Origin: Achatina immaculata
Lineage: Eukaryota; Mollusca; Gastropoda; Stylommatophora; Achatinidae
Assembly (NCBI GenBank): GCA_009760885.1
Contig: CM019718.1
Location: 27,959,633 to 28,023,632 of the forward strand
Length of the DNA stretch: 64,000 nucleotides
Reading direction: 5' to 3'
The notes beneath the pieces were generated by a model. It ran no database searches. It saw nothing but the letters and a program-made list of their open reading frames with translations, and was not told the origin of the DNA. Numbering within the stretch: the stretch's first letter is position 1; each line of letters opens with the position of its first letter. The translations under genes and the position numbers were made by a program. Shown piece after piece: positions 21,901-34,143 of the stretch.

Positions 21901-24900
21901 CTCACCAAAATGACCTAAACCCTCTACTGCCCACCAATTTGTTCTACACTCTCTACTCCCCAGTAAATGATCCAAAATCTCTACTCCTCACCAAAATGAT
22001 CTACTTTCTACTACCAACTAAAATGACCTACACTCTCCTGCACATCAAAATGATCTACACTTTCTACTGCTTAACAAAAGATTCTACACTCTCTACTGCC
22101 CATCAAGAGGATCAACACTCTGCACTGCCCACCCAAATCATCTACACTATCTAATTTCCACCAAAATGATCTGCACTCTCTACTTCCAACCAAAATGATC
22201 TATACTCTCTACTGCCCACCGAACTGATTTGTACTCTTTACTGCACATCAAAATTATTTCCACTGTATACTGGTCACAAAACTTATCTACACTTTCTACT
22301 GCATACCAAAACCACATACACTCTCTATTGCCCCCCCCCTCCATTGATCTGCACTCTCAATTGCCCAAATAAATTATCTACACTGTCTACTGGCCTCCAA
22401 GATGATCTACACTCTCTACAGCCCACCATATCAAATCCACTCTCTACTGACTACCAAAGCGATCTCCACTCTATACTCCCCACCACGCTGATCTAGAATC
22501 TCTCCTGCCAATCACAATGATCTGCACTCTCTGCTGTCCACAAAAATAATCTCCATTCTTCACTGCCAACCAAAATGATCTACTCTATCTACTGTTCAAA
22601 AATGATCTACACTCTCTATTGCCCATGAAAATGATCTACACTCTCTACTGCCCAAAAATGATCTGCACTCTCTACTGCCCACTAAAATGGTCTACACTGT
22701 CTACTGCCAACCAAATGGTCTATACTCTTACTGCCCACTAAATGATCTACACTCTCTACTGCCCACTAAAATGATTTACACTCTCTACTGCCTACCAAAA
22801 TGATCTACACTTTCTACCGCCCACCAAAACCAATTACACTCTCAACTGCCAACCAAAATGATCTCCACACTCTACTCTCTACCAAAATGATATACACTCT
22901 CTACTCACCTTCAAACTGATCTCCAATCTCTACTGCCAACCTGATGATCTACAATCTGTAGTGCCCACCAAAATGATCTACAGTTTCTTTTGCTCACCAA
23001 AATAATCTCCTCTCTCTACTGCCCACCAAAATGATCTCCACTATCTACTCCCCACCAAAATGATCTCCACTCTCTACTCCCCACCAAAATAATCTCCACT
23101 CTCTACTGCCCACCAAAATGATTTCCACTCTCTACTGCCCACCAAAATGATTTCCACTCTCTACTCCCCACCAAAATGATCTCCACTCTCTATTTCTCAA
23201 CAAAATGATCTCCACTCTCTACTTCTCAACAAAATGATCTCCACTCTCTACTTCTCAACAAAATGATCTCCACTCTCTACTTCCCACCAAAACGATCTCC
23301 ACTCTCTACTTCTCAACAAAATTATCTCCACTCTCTACTTCTCAACAAAATGATCTCCACTCTCTACTTCTCAACAAAATGATCTCCACTCTCTACTTCT
23401 CAACAAAATGATCTCCACTCTCTGATGCCCACCAAAATAATCTCCACTCTCTGATGCCCACCAAAATATCTCCACTCTCTGATGCCCACAAAATTGATCT
23501 CCACTTTCTGCTGCCCGCCAAGATGATCTCCAATATCTACTCCCTACCACAATGATCTTCACTCTCTGCTGCATACCGAAATGACCTCCATTCTCTACTG
23601 CCCACCAAAACCAGTTACACTCTCTACTGCACCCACCCCCACCCCTCAGTGATATGCACTCTCAATTGCCCAACAAAATGATCTCCACTCTCTAATCTTT
23701 ACCAAAATGATATGCACTCTCTACTGCCCTTCAAACTGATCTCCACTCTCTACTAGCTACCAGGATGATCTACACTCTCCAATGCCCACCAAAAGTATCT
23801 ACATTTTCCTCTGCCAATCACAATGATCTCCAATCTCTACTGCCACAAAAATGATCTACACTCTCTACTGCCCACCAAAATGATTTCCACTCTCTACTCC
23901 CCACCAAAATGATCTCCACTCTCTACTGCCCAACAAAATGATTTCCACTCTCTAGTGCCCACCAAAATGATCTCCACTCTCTACTGCCCACCAAAATGAT
24001 CTCCACTCTCTACTGCCCACCAAAATGATTTCCACTCTCTAGTGCCCACCAAAATGATTTCCACTCTCTACTGCCCACCAAAATGATTTCCACTCTCTAC
24101 TGCCCACCAAAATGATCTCCACTCTCTACTGCCCACCAAAATGATCTCCACTCTCTACTGCCCACCAAAATGATCTCCACTCTCTACTGCCCACCAAAAT
24201 GGTCTCCACTCTCTACTGCTCACCAAAATGGTCTCCACTCTCTACTCCCCACCAAAATGATCTCCACTCTGTACTCCCCACCAAAATGATCTCCACTCTC
24301 TACTGCCCACCAAAATGATCTCCACTCTCTACTCCCCACCAAAATGATCTCCACTCTCTACTCCCCACCAAAATGATCTCCACTCTCTACTGCCCACCAA
24401 AATGGTCTCCACTCTCTACTCCCCACCAAAATGATCTCCACTCTCTACTGCCCACCAAAATGGTCTCCACTCTCTACTCCCCACCAAAATGATCTCCACT
24501 CTGTACTCCCCACCAAAATGATCTCCACTCTCTACTCCCCACCAAAATGATCTCCACTCTCTACTCCCCACCAAAATGATCTCCACTCTCTACTGCCCAC
24601 CAAAATGATCTCTACTCTCTACTGCCCACCAAAATGATCTCCACTCTCTACTGCCCACCAAAATGGTCTCCACTCTCTACTCCCCACCAAAATGATCTCC
24701 ACTCTGTACTCCCCACCAAAATGATCTCACTCTCTACTGCCCACCAAAATGATCTCCACTCTCTACTGCCCACCAAAATGATCTCCACTCTCTACTGCCC
24801 ACCAAAATGGTCTCCACTCTCTACTGCTCACCAAAATGGTCTCCACTCTCTACTCCCCACCAAAATGATCTCCACTCTGTACTCCCCACCAAAATGATCT

Positions 24901-25597
24901 CCACTCTCTACTGCCCACCAAAATGATCTCCACTCTCTACTCCCCACCAAAATGATCTCCACTCTCTACTCCCCACCAAAATGATCTCCACTCTCTACTG
25001 CCCACCAAAATGGTCTCCACTCTCTACTCCCCACCAAAATGATCTCCACTCTCTACTGCCCACCAAAATGGTCTCCACTCTCTACTCCCCACCAAAATGA
25101 TCTCCACTCTGTACTCCCCACCAAAATGATCTCCACTCTCTACTCCCCACCAAAATGATCTCCACTCTCTACTCCCCACCAAAATGATCTCCACTCTCTA
25201 CTGCCCACCAAAATGATCTCTACTCTCTACTGCCCACCAAAATGATCTCCACTCTCTACTGCCCACCAAAATGGTCTCCACTCTCTACTCCCCACCAAAA
25301 TGATCTCCACTCTGTACTCCCCACCAAAATGATCTCCACTCTCTACTCCCCACCAAAATGATCTCCACTCTCTACTCCCCACCAAAATGATCTCCACTCT
25401 CTACTCCCCACCAAAATGGTCTCCACTCTGTACTCCCCACCAAAATGATCTCCACTCTGTACTCCCCACCAAAATGATCTCCACTCTCTACTCCCCACCA
25501 AAATGATCTCCACTCTCTACTCCCCACCAAAATGATCTCCACTCTCTACTCCCCACTAAAATGATCTCCACTCTCTACTGCCCACAAAATGATCTCT
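18903..25597. repeat. 29-bp satellite, 6.7 kb, about 230 units
   Basis: The consensus is CTCCACTCTCTACTGCCCAC followed by CAAAATGAT (29 bp). The left part (to about 23.0 kb) is divergent, with many indels and GATCTACAC variants. The right part (about 23.0-25.6 kb) is highly homogeneous. Two larger duplications are visible: about 733 bp (19.98-20.72 and 20.72-21.44 kb) and a 608-bp, 21-unit higher-order repeat (24.2 and 24.8 kb). Poly-C tracts of 17 and 15 bases mark the two 733-bp copies. The 87-codon frame at 24634-24897 is a by-product. Confidence 0.96.
19985..21445. repeat. Tandem duplication of about 733 bp within the 29-bp satellite
   Basis: TCTACACTATACCAAAATTA occurs at 19991 and 20724, each followed by a poly-C run (17 and 15 bases), a CACACACACA stretch and then the same series of divergent units. 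The second copy ends near 21440. Apart from the poly-C length I noticed no differences, so the duplication is recent relative to unit divergence. Confidence 0.92.
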
Positions 25598-26570
25598 GTA
25601 CGACACACAATAACACACTTTTATTCCAGTAACTCTTGGAACTTATTTTCACGTCCAACCCTCCGTACAGCAGATAACATTTAGATAATAATGTCTAAAT
25701 TACCGTCCTAACAATAAAAACAATAATAGCTTTTTCATTACAATGGATATTTTCGTGAGAGTTTCTCGGTATAAAAATAGGAGACACATTCTGCAGGGAA
25801 ATTATCTGTTGTTTCAAGGTCATTACAAGAAAAGATAAGAAAAGCAACAAAGTAATCAGCCAAGCGAGGAGAAATACAACTGTGCTCCCTCGACAACCCA
25901 CATTGCAAGTTCATTGACAAGGCTTTCAGACAGGCCGACCTAGGGCAAATGTTCGTTTACAGAAAGGCGGGACATAACCAGACCATCAACTATCTTTGAA
26001 TTATTTATGCAAGTTGCAATTTCCATCCCAAGTGCTTCCTTTGTTGTGTTTATTTTGTGAATGTTGGTGGTTGCTTTCTTTGGCTAGAAAGATGGGACGA
26101 CTACGCCGCTGAGCGTCTTGGCGGGGGAGATAGACACCGTAATCTTTGCGAACAAGTACTTGTCTTCCACTGACAGCACAATATGAAATAATTGACACTC
26201 GTGCAGATTCTGAATATCACACTCGGCCGGGTGGCCTCCAAAGCTTCATGTCACCAGCAGCTAGCTTATTCCACGCTTGAGTTGCCCGCGCCAGATAGAG
26301 CCAGTCTTCCTGCAGACATGTTTAGGCCGCCACAAGAGTACTTAGCTTTCTTGTTGTGAATAGGATTTTCTTCACATGAAAAATACAACTTCGGAAATCA
26401 AATAGTCCGCGCGGAAAGATATGACAGAAACCATCAGTTGAGAATAGTCCAGGCTTACATGCATGAGAACAATCTTTGTATACAACTTGCCTGGGAGAGT
26501 GTATAAGGTACCTCAGGTAATTTGCCAGTTCATTTTAGCCTGACCTGCACCATCAATGGGGCGACCCATT
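25598..26570. other. Low-repeat sequence, nothing recognised
   Basis: About 970 bases of non-tandem sequence. Minus-strand frames of 60-68 codons (25695-25920, 26001-26198) show no domain I recognise. One contains a hydrophobic stretch (about 25800-25880 on the minus strand) that could be a chance membrane-like segment. Confidence 0.5.
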
Positions 26571-26572
26571 TC

Positions 26573-26655
<83 letters not shown>

Positions 26656-26679
26656 CATCCATCCATCCATCCATCTATC

Positions 26680-26758
<79 letters not shown>

Positions 26759-26783
26759 CATCCATCCATCCATCCATCCATCC

Positions 26784-26843
<60 letters not shown>

Positions 26844-26882
26844 GTCTGTCTGTTTGTCTATTCGTCCGTCCGTCCATCCGTC
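26571..26882. repeat. (ATCT)n microsatellite with (ATCC)n blocks
   Basis: More than 300 bases of tetranucleotide repeat: ATCT blocks interrupted by two ATCC blocks (about 26655-26673 and 26757-26784), ending in CTGT, GTCC and TCCG variants. Frames of 116-133 codons reading SIYL repeats are artefacts. Confidence 0.96.
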
Positions 26883-26923
26883 ACTCTGGTGGTTTACATG
26901 ATTTAGTAATAAGCGTCACATGA

Positions 26924-27063
26924 TAGTTCTTAATTTACATATAGTACTAAGCTTACATATAGTGCTAAGTTTATATATAGTACTAAGCTTACATGTAGTG
27001 CTAAGCTTACATATAGTGCTAAGCTTACATATAGTGCTAAGCTTACATATAGTGCTAAACTTG
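26924..27063. repeat. 18-bp minisatellite
   Basis: About seven units of CTTACATATAGTGCTAAG, the first ones diverged. Open frames on both strands follow from the 6-codon period. Confidence 0.92.
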
Positions 27064-27125
27064 CATCGTCCAACACAATCTCCTGCAATACAAGCTCGGA
27101 GTCAAGAAACACAAAATATAATTTG

Positions 27126-27678
27126 ATATCAATTCATTTATAACTAGAACAGAACAAGATGTCAAAAATATCAATTCATTTATAACTAGAACAGAATAAG
27201 ATGCCAAAAATATCCATTCATTTATAACTAGAACAGAACAAGATGTCAAAAATATCAATTCATTTATAACTAGAACAGAACAAGATGTCAAAAATATCAA
27301 TTCATTTGTAACTAGAACAGAACAAGGTGGCTAGAATATCAATTCATTTATAACTAGAACAGAACAAGGTGGCAAAAATATCAATTAATTTATAACTAGA
27401 ACAGGACAAGGTGGCTAGAATATCAATTCATTTATAACTAGAACAGGACAAGGTGGCTAGAATATCAATTCATTTATAACTGGAACAGAACAAGGTGGCT
27501 AGAATATCAATTCATTTATAACTGGAACAGAACAAGGTGGCTAGAATATCAATTCATTTATAACTGGAACAGAACAAGGTGGCTAGAATATCAATTCATT
27601 TATAACTGGAACAGAACAAGGTGGCTAGAATATCAATTCATTTATAACTGGAACAGAACAGGGTGGCTAGAATATCAG
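27126..27678. repeat. 42-bp minisatellite, about 13 copies
   Basis: Units contain TATCAATTCATTTATAACTA followed by GAACAGAACAAGGTGGCTAGAA. Left copies carry AAGATGTCAAAAA instead of AAGGTGGCTAGAA, and the right copies share AACTGGAAC. Variant blocks again mark local spread. Confidence 0.95.
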
Positions 27679-27794
27679 GGTCCACGCTGCGAGGCAGAGA
27701 TTAACTGAGTTGAGGGCTGTCGACGCCCCTGGACGGAGCGTGTCCTCTACAGGTCCAGGAATTGTCTTCCTGTTAAATATCCTGTTGTTTGATA

Positions 27795-29010
27795 GATGTG
27801 TTGTGTCCTGTAAAATAGTTCTATATGTTGTGTCCTATAAAATAGTTCTATGTGTTGTGTCCTGTAAAATAATTCTATGTGTTGTGTCCTGTAAAATAGT
27901 TCTATGTGTTGTGTCCTGTAAAATAATTATATGTGTTGTGTCTTGTAAAATATTTCAATATGTTGTGTCCTATAAAATAGTTCTATGCGTTGTGCTTGTA
28001 AAATAGTTCTGTCTGTTGTGTCCTGTAAAATAGTTCTATGTGTTGTGTCCTGTAAAATAGTTCTATGTGTTGTGTCCTGTAAAATAGTTCTATGTGTTGT
28101 GTCTTGTAAAATAGTTCAATATGTTGTGTCCTATAAAATAGTTCTATGCGTTGTGCTTGTAAAATAGTTCTGTGTGTTGTGTTCTGTAAAATAGTTCTAT
28201 GTGTTGTGTCCTGTAAAATAATTCTATATGTTGTGTCCTGTAAAATAGTTCTATGTGTTGTGTATTGTAAAATAGTTCTATTTGCTGTGTCTTGTAAAAT
28301 AGTTCCATGTGTTGTGTCTTGTAAAATAGTTCTAAGTGTTGTGTCCCGTAAAATAGTTCAATATGTTGTGTTCTATAACATAGTTCTATGCGTTGTCCTT
28401 GTACAATAGTTCTATGTGTTGCATCCTGTACAATAGTTGTATATGTTGTGTCCTGTAAAATAGTTCTCTGTTTTGTGTCCTGTAATACACTTCTATGTAA
28501 TGTATCCTGTAATACACTTCTATGTGCTGTGTCATGTAATACACTTCTATGTGTTGTGTCATGTAATACACTTCTATGTGTTGTGTACTGTAATACACTT
28601 CTATGTGTTGTGTCATGTAATACACTTCTATGTGCTGTGTCATGTAATACACTTCTATGTGCTGTATCATGTAATACACTTCTATGTGTTGTGTCATGTA
28701 ATACACTTCTACGTGTTGTGTCATGTAATACACTTCTATGTGTTGTGTCATATAATACACTTCTATGTGCTGTGTCATGTAATACACTTCTATGTGCTGT
28801 GTCATGTAATACACATCAATGTGTTGTGTCATGTTATACACTTCTATGTGTTGTGTCATGTAATACACTTCTATGTGCTGTGTCATGTAATACACTTCTA
28901 TGTGTTGTGTACTGTAAAATAGTTCTATGTGTTGTGTACTGTAAAATAGTTCTATGTGTTATGCCTTGTAATATAGTTCTATGTGCCATGTCCTGTAAAA
29001 TAGTTCTATA
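27795..29010. repeat. 27-bp satellite with two sequence domains
   Basis: About 45 units of 27 bp. Flanking domains use TGTGTCCTGTAAAATAG, while a central domain (about 28480-28910) uses TGTGTCATGTAATACAC. A longer pattern marked by ATGCGTTGTGCTTG recurs at about 27985 and 28146, and in a variant form at 28388. The period is 9 codons, so frames of 98, 222 and 149 codons appear on the + strand and 169 on the minus strand; none is a gene. Confidence 0.95.
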
Positions 29011-29443
29011 CTGGACTTCATTTTCTGTATATAATGAACAATATTTCGTTTTGTGAAAAACTCTAAACTTAACACTAGTCAGAGATTGACAAAGATGTTC
29101 TCAAGCGACCTTTTCTTCAAAATGTTTAAAAACTACTTTCTTACTATTTGTGTAACACAGTCCGTTGGTTATCTACCTTTGCACTGATCACGTGACCAAA
29201 TAAAGTGCACACAAATGACGTGAAGGCTTGTGGTGTGTTCTACGTCATCATCATTAGAGTGTAGTATGAGGATCTGTCAGAGTAGACGATATTGACGACG
29301 ATCATGAGTAGTATCGTCATAATCAGTTATCGTTTGTAAATATCCAAGTAGACCACCAAGACAGCGGTCACGGAGATTACGAAAACACTTTTTAGTTATT
29401 CATAGATGATCAAAATTTCTGAAAACTTTCCACGAAAAATATC
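29011..29443. other. Low-repeat sequence, nothing recognised
   Basis: Non-tandem sequence of about 430 bases. It includes GATCACGTGACC and TGACGTGAAGG motifs near 29187-29225, which could be chance E-box and CRE-like sites. No gene is recognised. Confidence 0.45.
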
Positions 29444-29911
29444 AATGGATCACTTACAGCATTTCATGGATCACCTGCAGCATTTCATGAATCACCTGCA
29501 GCATTACATGGATCACTTGCAGCATTACATGGATCACCTGCAGCATTACATGGATCACCTGCAGCATTATATGGATCACCTGCAGCATTATATGGATCAC
29601 CTGCAGCATTACATGGATCACCTGCAGCATTACATGGATCACTTGCAGCATTTCACGGATCACTTGCAGCATTTCACGGATCACTTGCGGCATTCCATGC
29701 ATCACTTGCAGCATTTGACGGATCACTTGCAGCATTTCATGGATCACTTGCAGCATTTCATGGATCACCTGCAGCATTACATGGATCACCTGCAGCATTT
29801 CACGAATCACCTGCAGCATTCCATGGATCACTTGCAGCATTTCACAAATCACTTGCAGCATTTCACGGATCACTTCCAGTATGTCATGGATCACTTGCAT
29901 CATTTCATGGC
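29444..29911. repeat. 21-bp minisatellite, about 22 copies
   Basis: The unit is ATGGATCACCTGCAGCATTA plus one base, equal to 7 codons (MDHLQHY/F). Each unit holds CTGCAG or TTGCAG. A 185-codon + frame (29406-29963) and a 149-codon minus frame run through it. The non-repetitive ends are very short and show no domain, so I treat this as non-coding. Confidence 0.93.
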
Positions 29912-30016
29912 ATTGTTTATTGTTTTCCGTTTAACAAGCCACGGTTGCAGAAAACAAAAATAAAAATATTATAAAACAGTTTCGTTCTTGCCCTCGACAT
30001 TTTAATTCTCTGCAAT

Positions 30017-30246
30017 CTCGAAGCACCATCTACACTTAGTTCTTGAAGCGCCATCTATACTTAGTTCTTGAAGCGCCACCTACACTTAGTTCTTGAAGAG
30101 CCATCTACACTTAGTTCTTGAAGCGCCGTCTACACTTAGTTCTTGAAGCGCCACCTACACCTAGTTCTTGAAGAGCCATCTACACCTAGTTCTTGAAGCG
30201 CCGTCTACACTTAGTTCTTGAAGCGCCGTCTACACTTAGTTCTTGC
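30017..30246. repeat. 25-bp minisatellite, about nine copies
   Basis: The unit core is TTCTTGAAGCGCCATCTACA followed by CTTAG. Variants GAGCC and GCCGTC recur in a pattern of about three units. Confidence 0.94.
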
Positions 30247-30309
30247 TCCAAATTTGCGAGTCCGTCTTTCGGTCTTGCCAAGAACAAAACAAATCTGAGG
30301 AAACTTGAC

Positions 30310-30725
30310 TGAGCCGACTATGTCATTCTGTCATCCAATGTCATTCTGTCATCCAATGTCATTCTGTCATCCTATGTCATTCTGTCATCCTATGTACGGC
30401 AGCTATAGTGAGCCGACTGTGTCATTCTGTCATCCTATGTCATTCTGTCTTCCTATGTCATTCTGTCATCCTATGGCGGCAGCTACAGTGAACCGACTAT
30501 GTCATTCTGTCATCCTATGTCATTCTGTCATCTTATGTCATTCTGTCATCCTATGTCATTCTGTCATCCTATGTCATTCTGTCATCCTATGTCATTCTGT
30601 CATCCTATGTCATTCTGTCTTCCTATGTCATTCTGTCATCCTATGGCGGCAGCTACAGTGAACCGACTATGTCATTCTGTCATCCTATGTCATTCTGTCA
30701 TCCTATGTCATTCTGTCATCCTACA
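30310..30725. repeat. 18-bp minisatellite with interspersed spacer (higher-order)
   Basis: Runs of TGTCATTCTGTCATCCTA (18 bp) are separated by a repeated spacer containing GGCGGCAGCTACAGTGAACC. Spacers near 30395, 30475 and 30645 divide the array into blocks of 4, 3, 8 and 3 units. The 118-codon frame of MSFCHP repeats is a by-product. Confidence 0.93.
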
Positions 30726-30780
30726 GTGACAGGCGGTCCTGCTGCCCTACACGGCTGGAACTATCTACAAGATCTAATCA

Positions 30781-31072
30781 CATTAGACTGTTCTCCTTCA
30801 GGAGCTGAAGAACATTAGACTGTTCTCCTCCAGGAGCTGAAGAACATTAGACTGTTCTCCTTCAGGAGCTGAAGAACATTAGACTGTTCTCCTCCAGGAG
30901 CTGAAGAACATTAGACTGTTCTCCTCCAGGAGCTGAAGAACATTACATTGTTCTCCTCCAGGAGCTGAAGAACATTACATTGTTCTCCTCCAGGAGCTGA
31001 AGAACATTACATTGTTCTCCTCCAGGAGCTGAAGAACATTACATTGTTCTCCTCCAACAGCTGAAGAACATT
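30781..31072. repeat. 32-bp minisatellite with internal palindrome
   Basis: Nine copies of a 32-bp unit with core GTTCTCCTCCAGGAGCTGAA. CTCCAGGAG and its surroundings can fold into a small hairpin in each copy. The left half carries ATTAGACTG and the right half ATTACATTG. Confidence 0.94.
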
Positions 31073-31334
31073 ATCTCACACGACCTCTGACCTACATACC
31101 TGACCTTTAATTAGAAGTACAGAGAAGAGTTTATGAAGACTGGATTCTCATCTTTATCTGATACCCCTCTCCTTGGACCCATCCCATTTCACTTGGCCCT
31201 TCTCTTGTCTATTGTCAGAGGAGTAAAATTAGGAAGAAAGGAAGTTTGTTTGTTTCACTGCTTGGTTGATTCTCTAACTCTTTATATTTCCTCTTCTGTT
31301 TGTGACTGTGGTCTGTCCAGCTTTCCCTGGGAGC

Positions 31335-32078
31335 GAAACTATGCTGACCCTGATATTTACCTGTCTAATAACTGTAACTATGCTGGATTTGATATGTACC
31401 TAAGTCTAATAACTGTGCTGGCCCTGATATCTAAGTCAAATAACTATGCTGGCCCTGATATCTAAGTCTAATAACTATGCTGGCCCTGATATCTAAGTCT
31501 AATAACTATGCTGGCCCTGATATCTAAGTCTAATAACTATGCTGGCCCTAATATCTAAGTCTAATAACTATGCTGGTCCTGATAACTATGTCTAAAAGCT
31601 ATGATGACCATGATACCTCAGTCTAATAACTATGCTGGTCCTGATAACTATGTCTAAAAGCTATGATGGGCATGATAACTATGTCTAAAAGCTATGGTGG
31701 TCCTGATAATTATGTCTAAAAGCTATGATGGCCCTGATACCTAAGTCTAAAAGCTATGATGGCCCTGATACCCAAGTCTAAAAGCTATGATGGCCCTGAC
31801 ACCTACGTCTAAAGGCTATGATGGCCCTGATAACTAGTCTAAAAGCTATGATGGCCTTGATAACAAAGTGTAAAAGCTATGATGGCCCTGATAACTAAGT
31901 CTAAAAGCTATGATGGCCCTGATACCTAAGTGTAAAAGCTACGATGGCCCTGATACCTAAATCTAAAAGCTATGATGGCCCTGATACCTAAGTGTAAAAG
32001 CTATGATGGCCCTGATACCTAAGTGTAAAAGCTATGATGGCCCTGATACTTAAGTGTAAAAGCTATGATGGCCCTGAT
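31335..32078. repeat. 31-bp minisatellite, about 24 copies
   Basis: The unit is built on TAACTATGCTGGCCCTGATA with CTAAGTCTAA. In the right two thirds it has drifted to AAAAGCTATGATGGCCCTGA. Spacing varies by one or two bases. Confidence 0.93.
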
Positions 32079-33875
32079 AAGCAACTGTGACTCACGACCA
32101 ACCACGTGGCCACTATATATAACTTGATCAAAGATAAGATACTTCGAAGGGACGTGAGTACAGCAAACATACTACTACACAAACAGTCACGCACATGTCT
32201 TATTCATCTTCTTGCTTGTAGTCAGAAAATAAGAGCAGAAAAGTAAGCCCCCATGATCTGGCCAATGCTTGACAAAGAAGTAAACAAAGAAATGACTCCG
32301 GCCACTGTCCACGTCTCTATCATCTGGGATCCAAAAAAAAACTAGCCAGATAATACTCTCACTTGCCAGGCTATGTTGTCTGTCTTGTTTCATTTTATGT
32401 TTTGGCATAGGAAAAGCCAGCCTGGCCACTAATTGTTTTATTCCCTCTTGTGTATGTGGGTGTGTTTATGCGTGTGCGTGCAGTCTGTCAGGATGAAAGT
32501 TTGTGACAACAACACACATAATGACATCCGTGCCGTGACGCCCAACTTCATCAAATCTTGACCGTCTGCTGGCAGACAAGAATCTTCAGGGACTTGCAGC
32601 CATGGAAGAGAGCGCGCACACACAACTTTGAAGGAGGCTAGTTTCAGATGAGAAATAACTGACTGCTTCCAGCTGATATTCTTGCCGGAAAACAACTTCC
32701 AATATCTCCGTGAATGTGATAATTGTGTTGGCAGTGAATAATTATCTGCCCGAGTAGTGGCATGCACTGGAAGGCCTCTAAGGAAGAGTATGTGGTCCAG
32801 TGCTGTCACTACAGCTACTAGTGATAACAGCTAACCATTTACAAACATGGCGTTTGTTAGCAGGATAAATGGCCACCATGCAGGCTCGGAAATCCTTGGG
32901 AGAATTGGCGGAAAACAAAGGAGATGGAATAAACAGAAAAGTCTCCCATGTGAGACATTCTGTCAGACTTACACTTGTCACACTAGGCAGGTCAGGCCCC
33001 ACTCCAAGCTTTGTCTGACCAAGTTCTCTGAGAACATTCACAGAGGAGTTGCCTTCCTCTTTTTGCTTGTTTGTTTGTTTGTTTGTATGCCGTCTGTTTT
33101 GTTGTTGTTGTTTGTGTGTTTGTTTGCTGTTTGTTGTTTTGTTGCTTGTTTGTTTGTTTGTTTGTAATGTCTGTGAAGACTTAGCAAGGCTGTGTCGGGT
33201 ATTGTGATATGGCACGAGAAGACATTGCGCTAGATATTCTTTCAAGAAACATTCATCTGAGATTATCTCCCCTGCTTCGCTTTCCCTCCAGATATATGGT
33301 TTTCAGCTTCGGGAAATGGCCCTTCTTCCGCCGACCCCAAAACAGCCATTTCTTTACCCTTAATCTCGGAATTCTCTGTCTCTCTGTGTCTCTCTGTCTC
33401 TCTCACTCGCCCACACACATGCATGTCTGGGTCCCCTCTCTACTTGTGACTATCTAATCTCACCGAAGACAGGCCCACACGGAGCGTCATGTCGGATTCA
33501 GTTTGTTCGGAGCGCCCCAAGAACATGGCCTGGCAGCCAGGGCGATAAAGAGAAGAGATTAATGGGAAAACACAAGATCTTCCCCCCTGACACGTGACCT
33601 GATAACAGAAACAGTCACCAGATGGCCTAAACAGAATATAAATGATCTTCTCTTCACAACCTCACCATCTTCAACTTGAAAACAGTTACATCGGAACAAT
33701 CACCTACATTAGTAACTTTCTCATTGTCTTAACATTGTTCCTGTTTTAGTTTGTTACTGTTTTACATTGATATTCTTTTACATTGTTATTGTGTTAAGAC
33801 AGCAAACAAAAGATTGTTTTCACTCTCTGAACTACCTTTAATGTAAACAACACAGGAAACTACAGCCATCTACAG
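32079..33875. other. Low-repeat sequence with a GTTT-rich stretch
   Basis: About 1.8 kb without array structure, except a TTTG/GTTT-rich stretch at about 33062-33162. Short open frames of up to 155 codons on both strands near 32438-33245 show no domain. The 155-codon minus frame is low-complexity (N/K/Q/T) because it crosses the GTTT tract. This is the longest array-poor stretch and the likeliest place for undetected host exons or regulatory DNA. Confidence 0.5.
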
Positions 33876-34125
33876 CGTCAAGATGTAAAATAGACATTTA
33901 ATCATGTCAAGATGTAAAATAGACATTTAATCATGTCAAGATGTAAAATAGACAATGTTTGATCACGTAAAGATGTAAAATAGACAATGTTTGATCACGT
34001 CAAGATGTAAAATAGACAATGTTTGATCACGTGAAGATGTAAAATAGACAATGTTTGATCACGTCAAGATGTAAAATAGACAATGTTTGATCACGTCAAG
34101 ATGTAAAATAGACAATGTTTGATCA
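33876..34125. repeat. 32-bp minisatellite
   Basis: About eight copies. The complete units contain AAGATGTAAAATAGACAATG then TTTGATCACGTC. The first two are shorter (ACATTTAATCATGTC). The array ends within a few tens of bases of the purine-rich array. Confidence 0.93.
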
Positions 34126-34143
34126 TCATTTATTCAGCAGAAG

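Noticed and set aside
18903..25597. Centromeric satellite
   Set aside because: The unit is only 29 bp, the array is bounded on both sides within 7 kb, and nothing in the sequence indicates a centromere. It cannot be judged from one window.
29187..29225. Promoter-like cluster of CACGTG and TGACGT motifs
   Set aside because: Two short motifs in 40 bases without an adjacent gene or TATA/initiator context are not enough support.
29406..29963. 185-codon MDHLQHY repeat protein
   Set aside because: A 21-bp array with equally open minus strand and very short non-repetitive ends.
32438..33245. Two minus-strand frames of 123 and 155 codons as possible genes
   Set aside because: No recognisable domain, partly low-complexity sequence across a GTTT tract, and similar open frames on the opposite strand.
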